Of a stretch of DNA of 64,000 nt, positions 35,852 through 43,336 are shown piece after piece. Position 1 is the stretch's first letter. Every line of letters begins with the position of its first letter. Below the pieces are notes generated by a model. The model ran no database searches. It was given only the letters and a program-made list of their open reading frames with translations, and was not told the origin of the DNA. The DNA comes from Fodinibius salsisoli (GTDB lineage: Bacteria > Bacteroidota > Rhodothermia > Balneolales > Balneolaceae), in assembly GCF_026229185.1 (NCBI RefSeq), contig NZ_JAGGJA010000009.1, positions 62,001 through 126,000 of the forward strand, in the 5' to 3' direction. A program made the translations under genes and the position numbers.

Positions 35852-35940
35852 GATAAATACAGATGCAGATAGATTAATAAATAAATCATTCTTCTTCGAC
35901 AATACCCCTTTGACCATGTATCGTACAATATAGTAACTTC

Positions 35941-35964
35941 CTCAAAGAAACGAAACGAAAGTTT
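35941..35964. promoter_or_regulatory. AgaR/DeoR-type operator before the agaS operon
   Basis: GAAACGAAACGAAA (35947-35960) is the reverse complement of TTTCGTTTCGTTTC, a full match to the core TTTCRTTTYRTTTY. It lies in the divergent region between agaS and the ECF sigma gene, so it could also touch the sigma promoter. Confidence 0.65.
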
Positions 35965-36068
35965 TTTAATGATGTAGTAAAGGGAAATAAAGTTTAAGGT
36001 TGTATTTATGTAAATTTATTTTAATTTAGGAAAGGTAATGCAATAAAAAGGGTAAGGTATTGAAATCT

Positions 36069-36707
36069 ATGATCGAGTTTGAAAAAATAAAAAAAAGGGT
36101 GGAGAAGTCTTCTTATTCCGAGGAAGAGTTGATAAGAAGAGTTCGCGAAGAAAACGATCGAGCAGCCTTTCAACAAATATTTAGTACCTATTACAAACGC
36201 TTGCATGGTTATGCCTATAGTTTCGTAAAGCAAAAGCAGGGAGCAGAGGATATTGTCCAAAGTATATTTCTGAATATTTGGGCTCAGAGGGAAGACTGGA
36301 ATCCACCGGGTACGATAAAGCATTACCTGTTTTCGGCTGTACGGAATAAAGCATTGAATGTGATTCGGCATCAAAGGATTGTAAAAGAAAAAGAAGATGA
36401 AGTCACCCGGATATTTAAAGAGATTAAAACGGAGACTGTTTCAAAGAATAAACGTCAATTAGAAAAACTCCGAAGTGATATTCAGGAGGGAATCAACCAG
36501 CTACCTTCTAAACGGAAAGAGATTTTTTTATTGAATCGTCGAAGCGGTTTAACTTATTCTGAAATAGCTGAATTCTTAGATATTTCTGTTAATACAGTTG
36601 GTACACAAATGACGCGTGCCTTAAAATTTTTACGAAATCATCTCGCTGATTATCTGCCTCTTATAGTAATGGTTACGGAATTTTCGGTAGCATTGCTATA
36701 TGTTTAA
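36069..36707 (+). CDS. FecI-type ECF RNA polymerase sigma factor
   Basis: A 212-residue ECF sigma factor of the SusC/SusD-linked type. Region 2 has DRAAFQQIFSTYYKRLHGYA and AEDIVQSIFLNIWAQRE; region 4 has KRKEIFLLNRRSGLTYSEIA and the helix LDISVNTVGTQMTRALKFL. A hydrophobic tail (LPLIVMVTEFSVALLYV) ends the protein, which is unusual. The ATG at 36069 is preferred over an in-frame TTG at 36060. A FecR anti-sigma and a SusC/SusD operon follow downstream, the classical transmembrane cell-surface signalling layout. A shared 50-base upstream motif (36973 and 53141) may be its target promoter. Confidence 0.9.
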   Translation: MIEFEKIKKRVEKSSYSEEELIRRVREENDRAAFQQIFSTYYKRLHGYAYSFVKQKQGAEDIVQSIFLNIWAQREDWNPPGTIKHYLFSAVRNKALNVIRHQRIVKEKEDEVTRIFKEIKTETVSKNKRQLEKLRSDIQEGINQLPSKRKEIFLLNRRSGLTYSEIAEFLDISVNTVGTQMTRALKFLRNHLADYLPLIVMVTEFSVALLYV

Positions 36708-37048
36708 AATCCTTTCTGAGCTCAAAGGGAGTTGTACTCCCGGTTGTCTTGCCCTCAAGTTTACTCACAAATTATTATTAAAACTAACAGGAGTGTAACT
36801 CCCTCGGAGCCGTAGAATACCAGGTGCGCCAGTATGGTTAAAGGGTTGGGACGGGGTGGTATTTCAAAGCTCTCTTTTAACCACTCGACGCGGTTTCTTT
36901 AAAATAGCTATATACAGCAGTCCAAGAGAAGCTTATAACCCGCAGTTAAAAGTTTTTTGAAAAAATATTCTTTTTGTCACAGAGGTGCCATTCTCAAGTG
37001 TATTAGCTTATAGAAGATGTTTTTAAAGATTTAAGACACGGTAAGCAA
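36708..37048. other. Intergenic region between sigma and fecR with two small hairpins and a promoter-like repeat
   Basis: This 341-base gap has two related hairpins, GGGAGT-TGT-ACTCCC (36727-36741) and GGAGT-GTA-ACTCC (about 36790-36802). It also holds the dispersed motif at 36973-37023, listed separately. No ORF is supported. Confidence 0.5.
36973..37023 (+). promoter_or_regulatory. Shared upstream motif, candidate ECF sigma promoter (copy 1, before fecR)
   Basis: The block begins TTTGTCACAGAGGT and contains TTAGCTTATAGAAGAT. About 45 of 50 bases match a second copy at 53141-53191 upstream of the first metallopeptidase gene. It ends about 25 bases before the fecR ATG. Conservation of both halves and their spacing suggests a promoter for the ECF sigma factor encoded at 36069. 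Confidence 0.6.
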
Positions 37049-38122
37049 ATGAAACAGCAGATACCTTGGGAACAGTTGGTGAAATATTTTGCCGGAGAGT
37101 TAACCAGGGAAGAAAATCGCGAAATGGAATCCTGGATTAGCGCTAATCCTCAAAGAGAAGAGCAAGTAGGAAAGCTTTATGAGATTTGGCAGGAATCGGG
37201 GACGTTACCCTATCAGCTTGATGTTGATGAGGGCTGGGGAAAGCTGGAAAAGGGAATGAACGAATTGGAGAAGCAAGAGCAGAGGATTAAGCATCACCAA
37301 GAAGCCGATCGTAGGAATCAAAGAAAGTCATTTCAGCCCTATGATTATGGCAGGAAACCTCAAAGCCGCAGCCCCAAACGTTTTATAATAGCAGCAGCTG
37401 CAGTTATTCTGATGGCCGTTGGATTGTACGTTTATAACGGTAGTTATGAAAATAGCAAAAATACCCCTGTTGGAGTTCGTGAAATTGTTGCTAATCAGGG
37501 AGAGCGTGCTACATACATTCTGAATGATAGTTCTAAGATTGTCTTGCATGCCGGTAGTCGGATAGAGGTTCCTACAAACTTTAATATTGATAGTCGGGAG
37601 CTTTACCTGGAAGGGGAGGCTTATTTTGAGGTAACCGCTAATCCCGATAAGCCTTTTATCGTTCATTCCGAGGAGACCTATACAAAAGTTCTGGGAACAA
37701 AATTTTTGGTCCAGGCGTGGTCAGGAGTTCGTAAGAAATTAGAGGTCGTTGTTTCAGAAGGAAAGGTTGCACTGGGAACTGAAAAAAGGCCAACCGGGGA
37801 AGAGGCTATTGTTACACGTAATCAAAAGGGCGTGCTCTCGGGAGATCAAGAACCTGTCATTTATGACAATGTTGATCTGGACTGGTATTTGGGCTGGACA
37901 CAAGGGCGTCTGATTTTTAATAATCGTCCACTTAGTGAGATTATTCCCAAGCTTGAGCGCTGGTATGATATAGATATTAAAACAGCAACCAGAGAGATTG
38001 CTTCCCAAAAATTAACGGCAGAAATAGACTATAGTCAATCCATGAGAGAGGTAGTACAAAATATTGCCTTATCGCTTGGTTTAAGCGTAGGCAAAGAAGG
38101 TGATACCATTACGTTCAGTTAA
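37049..38122 (+). CDS. FecR-family anti-sigma factor
   Basis: A 357-residue inner-membrane anti-sigma regulator. The cytoplasmic N-terminus (WEQLVKYFAGELTREENREM, about residues 6-25) would bind the ECF factor. One transmembrane helix (RFIIAAAAVILMAVGLYVY, about 111-129) is followed by a periplasmic FecR domain (VVANQGERATYILNDSSKIV-like, EIVANQGERATYILND onward) and a C-terminal STN-like part (IFNNRPLSEIIPKLERWYDI). It would relay the substrate-bound state of the SusC receptor encoded just downstream to the sigma factor. Confidence 0.93.
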   Translation: MKQQIPWEQLVKYFAGELTREENREMESWISANPQREEQVGKLYEIWQESGTLPYQLDVDEGWGKLEKGMNELEKQEQRIKHHQEADRRNQRKSFQPYDYGRKPQSRSPKRFIIAAAAVILMAVGLYVYNGSYENSKNTPVGVREIVANQGERATYILNDSSKIVLHAGSRIEVPTNFNIDSRELYLEGEAYFEVTANPDKPFIVHSEETYTKVLGTKFLVQAWSGVRKKLEVVVSEGKVALGTEKRPTGEEAIVTRNQKGVLSGDQEPVIYDNVDLDWYLGWTQGRLIFNNRPLSEIIPKLERWYDIDIKTATREIASQKLTAEIDYSQSMREVVQNIALSLGLSVGKEGDTITFS

Positions 38123-38186
38123 AGAGGGGAAACGGATAAATAATTAGTGGTCATAAAAGTTAAGTAGAACAAAAACAATAAATATA

Positions 38187-41100
38187 ATGGATGATATGAT
38201 AGTGATACAAAGGATGGGGTTCCAGTTTCGAATCCTCGGGTTGATAGGATTAGTATGTCTGTTGGGGGTTGCCCCCCCATTGCTTCATGGGCAGCAGGCA
38301 AAAGTCCATCTGCAACAGTCTATTGCTATGCATGATAAGATGCAGCAAAATGAAGCTGTTGCCAATGAGCTACAGCAGGTCATCGAAATTGATTTAACTG
38401 ATGTAGGTATTGAACAGGCTTTGATGAATATAGCGAGGAAGGCGGATCTCAAATTGATGTACAGCAAGGCGCTTCTCCCATCCTCAAAGAAAGTGACATT
38501 ACATGAGCAAGAGATCAGTCTTAATAATGCACTCTGGAAGATACTCGATGGAACGGGACTCCGTTTTGCACTGTCTCAAAATCGGCAGCTGATACTGATG
38601 AAAATGGAGGAGGCGACTAAGGTCGATGCTCTTCAGGAAACAATTACCGGCAGCGTAACTGACGCAGCGTCGGGAGAGACCTTGCCAGCTGTAAATGTCT
38701 CTGTTAAAGGAACTACCATCGGTACCTCAACAGATAATGAGGGACAGTATCAACTTGAAGTTCCTTCGCTGCAGGATACCCTTGTCTTCTCTTTTGTTGG
38801 TTATCAAACACGGGAGGAGCCTATTGCTGGAAGGACAGAGGTTGAGGTAGTAATAGAGCCGCAAGTACTCGAAGGAGAAGAACTTGTGGTTGTGGCCTAT
38901 GGTGAGCAGAGGAAGGAAACGTTAACGGGATCAATAACCAGTGTGCAGACAGAAGAGCTTAAACAGTCTCCGGTTGCAAATTTGGGTAACAGTCTGGGAG
39001 GGCGTTTACCGGGATTGATCGTGCAGCAACGTGGCGGCCAGCCGGGAGAAGATGCGCCGACTATTAGGATTCGGGGAATCGGGACAATCAATAGCTCCAG
39101 TCCTCTGGTATTAGTGGATGGAGTGGAACGAGACTTTGACCAGATAGATCCAGCGGCTGTAGAGTCTATTTCTATCCTCAAAGATGCTTCTGCAACGGCC
39201 GTATATGGTGTTCGCGGGGCTAACGGGGTTGTTTTGGTGACAACAAAGCGTGGCTCTGAGGGTGCGCCTGTTATTGATTTTTCCTATAACTACTCGTTGC
39301 AGACGCCTACACAGCTTCCGGAATACGTGGGGTCATATGAGTATGCTATGCTGTATAATGAGGCACAGCTGAATGAAGGCACATCGGAAGAAGATTTGAG
39401 ATTTTCCGAAGAACAGTTAGAAGCGTATAGAACCGGTAGCGACCCCTATCTGTATCCCGATACTGATTGGTATGGAGAGCTGTTGGATAAGACCGCTGCA
39501 CAGACCAAAACTAATTTGAATATAAGTGGGGGGACCGATTTTGCGCGTTATTTTGTCTCGGGCAGTTATCTGTTTCAGCAGGGTTTATTTGATGCAGCCG
39601 AGCATGATAACTATTCGGCCAACGCTAACTTTAAGCGTTTTAACTTTCGATCAAATCTTGATTTTGATATTACGCCCGACTTTAAGGCTAAGTTAAACTT
39701 GTCAGGTCGAAAAGAAATACGTAACCAGCCCGGAGCCGGCGTAGATGGTGAAATTCTAGCCCAGGCTTCACGTATCCCTCCCAATGGGGGTACGCCTTAT
39801 AACCCCAATGGAACGGTAAGGTCGCAGGCCTCGGGCGGTAACCCGGTTGCATTGGCTCGAGAAACGGGCTATAGCCAGGAAGATTTAAATACACTTGAGG
39901 TGACTGCTCGCTTAAATCATAAGCTTGATTTTATTACTCAGGGATTAGAGGCCCGGGCCATGATATCCTACGATAACATTTATCGTTATGCTGAAGGATG
40001 GAATCGGGATTATCAAACCGTAACCTTGTTAGGTAAGGATGAAGATACCGGAGAGTATATATATGATGAACCGGTGGGTAGAAATACCCCGCTTTCTTAC
40101 TTTGGTACTCTGGGCGGACGGAACGATCGCAAGTACAGCGGCGAGGTGGCCCTCGAATATGCGCGGGACTTTGGTCCGCATTCAACATCAGGGTTAGCAA
40201 TGTTCCGGGCCGACCGTCACTGGATTAATTCGGCTTGGCCCCGGTCTGAAATGGGGTTTGTAGGCCGTGTGACTTACGACTACAAGGACAAATATCTGGC
40301 AGAATTCAACCTTGGTTACAACGGGACTGATAACTTTGCTCCCGGCCGTCGTTTTGGTTTTTTTCCCGCTTTCTCAGCCGGCTGGGTCGTAAGTAACGAG
40401 TCTTGGTTTAATGCCGGTGACGGATGGATCACCTTTCTAAAAGTCCGAGGTTCCTACGGAATCGTTGGAAATGATGATATTGGCGGCCGCCGATGGCTCT
40501 ATTTCTCTGATACCTATGGAGACCAGGGTGGATACTATTTCGGGGAAAACCCGCAGTGGGGCACCGGGCTTGGTCAGACCGAACTCGGAAACCCATTAGT
40601 AACCTGGGAGACCGCCGAAAAGACCAATATTGGTTTTGAAATAAATCTGTTTGAAGACTTTTTAGCGTTAGAAGCTGATCTGTTCCACGAATACCGCAAT
40701 GATATTCTGATAACCCGGGATGATGTACCTTCTATTGTAGGACAGAGTAATCTCCCGCCTGGTAATATTGCAGAAATGGTCAATCGTGGTTATGAAATAG
40801 AGCTGGTTCACCGCAATGCGGTCGGCAATAACTTCCAATACTGGTTGAAAGGAAATTACTCCTTTGCCAGGAACGAGCGGAAAAATTTAGCTGACCCGGA
40901 ACCCGCCTTCCCCTGGCTCTCAGCAGAGGGAACTCCAAGAGGACAACTGTTCGGTTTTGAAACGGCTGGCTTCTTTGACAGCCAGGAAGACATTGATAAC
41001 TGGGCAGACCAGTCTACCTATGGAACCACGCTGCCCGGTGATATCAAGTATATCGATCAGAACGGGGATGGTGTCATCAACAGTGATGATCGTCTTCCTA

Positions 41101-41615
41101 TCGGGTATCCTTTGTTCCCGGAAGTGCAATTCGGCTTCTCGCTTGGATTCGACTACAAAGGGCTTGATTTTAGCGCGCTCTTCCAGGGCGTAACCAACGG
41201 GAGTTCTTATTTTCAGAATGAAGCAGGGTGGGAGTTCTTTAATGGAGGTAAAGTAATGGAACATCACCTGGGGCGCTGGACGCCGGAAACCAAAGAGTCA
41301 GCTACCTATCCTCGAATCAGTACGTCTTCCAGCGGTTCAGCTAACAACTTCCAAGTTTCCGAATTTTGGATGAAAGATGCTTCTTATCTGCGTCTTAAAA
41401 ATCTTGAAATCGGATATACGCTGCCGGTTGAATTACTGTCACGAGCAGGAGTTAAACAGCTGAGAGTTTATCTCAATGGTACTAATTTGTTGACATGGGA
41501 TGATGTGGAATGGCAGGACCCGGAAATCAGAAATAATAGTGGTAGTAGAAATTTCCGCGGCTGGCAATATCCACTTCAGAAGGTATTCAACGTTGGTGTA
41601 AACATAAAGTTATAA
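38187..41615 (+). CDS. SusC/RagA-family TonB-linked outer membrane protein with STN domain
   Basis: A 1142-residue TonB-dependent transporter. After a signal peptide (residues about 1-36, ending HGQQ) comes an STN signalling domain (VIEIDLTDVGIEQALMNIAR and LWKILDGTGLRFAL). A carboxypeptidase-regulatory-like domain follows (ITGSVTDAASGETLPAVNVS; DNEGQYQL). The plug starts near VVVAYGEQRKETLTGSI, with GLIVQQRGGQPGEDAPTIRI and ILKDASATAVYGVRGANGVV typical of SusC. The beta-barrel runs to the terminal strand FNVGVNIKL. The STN domain fits direct signalling to the FecR protein encoded upstream. It pairs with the SusD encoded 96 bases downstream. The glycan or peptide cargo is unknown. Confidence 0.95.
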   Translation: MDDMIVIQRMGFQFRILGLIGLVCLLGVAPPLLHGQQAKVHLQQSIAMHDKMQQNEAVANELQQVIEIDLTDVGIEQALMNIARKADLKLMYSKALLPSSKKVTLHEQEISLNNALWKILDGTGLRFALSQNRQLILMKMEEATKVDALQETITGSVTDAASGETLPAVNVSVKGTTIGTSTDNEGQYQLEVPSLQDTLVFSFVGYQTREEPIAGRTEVEVVIEPQVLEGEELVVVAYGEQRKETLTGSITSVQTEELKQSPVANLGNSLGGRLPGLIVQQRGGQPGEDAPTIRIRGIGTINSSSPLVLVDGVERDFDQIDPAAVESISILKDASATAVYGVRGANGVVLVTTKRGSEGAPVIDFSYNYSLQTPTQLPEYVGSYEYAMLYNEAQLNEGTSEEDLRFSEEQLEAYRTGSDPYLYPDTDWYGELLDKTAAQTKTNLNISGGTDFARYFVSGSYLFQQGLFDAAEHDNYSANANFKRFNFRSNLDFDITPDFKAKLNLSGRKEIRNQPGAGVDGEILAQASRIPPNGGTPYNPNGTVRSQASGGNPVALARETGYSQEDLNTLEVTARLNHKLDFITQGLEARAMISYDNIYRYAEGWNRDYQTVTLLGKDEDTGEYIYDEPVGRNTPLSYFGTLGGRNDRKYSGEVALEYARDFGPHSTSGLAMFRADRHWINSAWPRSEMGFVGRVTYDYKDKYLAEFNLGYNGTDNFAPGRRFGFFPAFSAGWVVSNESWFNAGDGWITFLKVRGSYGIVGNDDIGGRRWLYFSDTYGDQGGYYFGENPQWGTGLGQTELGNPLVTWETAEKTNIGFEINLFEDFLALEADLFHEYRNDILITRDDVPSIVGQSNLPPGNIAEMVNRGYEIELVHRNAVGNNFQYWLKGNYSFARNERKNLADPEPAFPWLSAEGTPRGQLFGFETAGFFDSQEDIDNWADQSTYGTTLPGDIKYIDQNGDGVINSDDRLPIGYPLFPEVQFGFSLGFDYKGLDFSALFQGVTNGSSYFQNEAGWEFFNGGKVMEHHLGRWTPETKESATYPRISTSSSGSANNFQVSEFWMKDASYLRLKNLEIGYTLPVELLSRAGVKQLRVYLNGTNLLTWDDVEWQDPEIRNNSGSRNFRGWQYPLQKVFNVGVNIKL

Positions 41616-41711
41616 GATTGTCTGTGAGTTTTAGGTCAGCTGAACGGTCTTATCTGAACGGTTAGCCGGCCAAGGATCAATCATAAATAGTTAATTGATA
41701 AGGTTTTAGTT

Positions 41712-43334
41712 ATGAAAAAGATAAATCGATACGAAATCTTGGTACCGGTGCTGGCTCTGTTACTATTTACCGGTTTGCTGGGTTGCGAGAATTTTCTCGA
41801 CCCGGAGCCGCGCCGAAACGTAGTGACCGAAGAAGAGGTATACAGTGATATACTACAGGCCGAGCGGGTACTCAGCAATATCTACTCAGGCATTCGCAGT
41901 GGGCTTAGTTCGGGTTCTTATCATTATTGTATGCTGGGATCTGTTACCGATGAGGGTATAAATGCTTATAATTGGGCGGGATCTTGGAGCATAAACAGTG
42001 GGGCTTGGAGTCCATCAAATACTTTTGATAGTGCCTGGAGTGGACATTATGCTTCGTTGCGGAAAATTCACCTATTTTTGCAGAATATTGAGCAGACGCC
42101 AGGTGACCAGGCGTTGATCAATCGGATGAAGGCGGAGGCTCGTTTTATGCGTGCTTATTATTACTTTGCACTCTTTAAACGGTATGGTGGTGTACCACTT
42201 ATCACAAAGGTGATCAATGTGCAGGATGATCTGGATATCCCCCGTGCCAGTGCCGGGGAAGTCGTTGATTTTATTGCCGCAGAAGTAGATACCGTGTCTA
42301 ACCGCCTGCCCGAACAATACGGGCCTTCCGACTTGGGACGAGCAACAAAAGGGGCAGCGTTAGCTCTGAAAGCCCGTACGCTGCTTTACTGGGCCAGTCC
42401 GCTGCACAACCCGTCGAATGAGACCGGAAGGTGGCAGGCAGCGGCCGATGCGGCCAAAGAGGTAATCGACCTGGGGATCTATGAGTTATACCCCGATTAC
42501 CGGCAGCTTTTCCTGGAGCCTTTTAACCGGGAAATTATTTTTGCCAAGCCGGATTATGGGAATACTTTTTTCGGTACGATGAACTTAAACAACCGGCTGG
42601 GTTGGGGCGGGACCAACCCGCTGGTAAACCTGATTGAAGATTACGATATGGCCAACGGGAAGTCTATTGAGGATCCAACGTCCGGCTTTGACGAAGATAA
42701 GCCTATGGAGAACCGGGATCCGCGGCTATATCAAACGGTGGTTGTACCGGGAACAGAGTGGCAGGGTTATATCTATGAGCCTTGGGGCGTAGACGGGCGT
42801 GACTCTGAAGCAGGCGGTGGCGGTGATGGTACCCGTACCGGCTTTAACCTCAAAAAGTTTCTGTATGAGCCCGACCGTGAAAATTTGCAGCCCAATTCCA
42901 GGACCTGGCCCATCTTCCGTCTTGGAGAAATGTACCTGAATCATGCCGAGGCGCTGAACGAGGCTCAGGGACCTGTTTCCGAGGTTTGTGAAGCCTTAAA
43001 TGAAGTGCGGGGAAGAGAAACTGTAGAACTCCCGCCTTTGAACTGTGGGGCTTATACCAAGGAAAAGATGCGAGAGCGTATTCATAAAGAACGGCGCATT
43101 GAGCTGGCCTTTGAAGAACATCGCTGGTTCGACGTGATGCGTTGGAAAAAGGGAGAAGAATTCGCCGGGGATATGTACGGCTATGATGTGACGCTGAATG
43201 AGGATAGTTCTATTACGTACGAAAAACAGGTGATTCAGACCAGACGGTATGACACACCTGAATTTTACCGGTACCCCATACCTCAGAGTGAAATGAATAT
43301 AAATCCTGAATTAGAACAAAATCCGGGGTGGTAG
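41712..43334 (+). CDS. SusD/RagB-family lipoprotein (first)
   Basis: A 540-residue surface lipoprotein that caps the SusC barrel and binds the nutrient. The lipobox is FTGLLGC (Cys about 24). SusD features include FLDPEPRRNVVTEEEVY, RMKAEARFMRAYYYFALFKRYGG, ALKARTLLYWASPLHNPSN and the C-terminal IHKERRIELAFEEHRWFDVMRW. It ends YPIPQSEMNINPELEQNPGW, the standard SusD terminus. It belongs with the SusC encoded upstream and possibly also the second SusC immediately downstream, 2 bases after its stop. Confidence 0.95.
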   Translation: MKKINRYEILVPVLALLLFTGLLGCENFLDPEPRRNVVTEEEVYSDILQAERVLSNIYSGIRSGLSSGSYHYCMLGSVTDEGINAYNWAGSWSINSGAWSPSNTFDSAWSGHYASLRKIHLFLQNIEQTPGDQALINRMKAEARFMRAYYYFALFKRYGGVPLITKVINVQDDLDIPRASAGEVVDFIAAEVDTVSNRLPEQYGPSDLGRATKGAALALKARTLLYWASPLHNPSNETGRWQAAADAAKEVIDLGIYELYPDYRQLFLEPFNREIIFAKPDYGNTFFGTMNLNNRLGWGGTNPLVNLIEDYDMANGKSIEDPTSGFDEDKPMENRDPRLYQTVVVPGTEWQGYIYEPWGVDGRDSEAGGGGDGTRTGFNLKKFLYEPDRENLQPNSRTWPIFRLGEMYLNHAEALNEAQGPVSEVCEALNEVRGRETVELPPLNCGAYTKEKMRERIHKERRIELAFEEHRWFDVMRWKKGEEFAGDMYGYDVTLNEDSSITYEKQVIQTRRYDTPEFYRYPIPQSEMNINPELEQNPGW

Positions 43335-43336
43335 CA

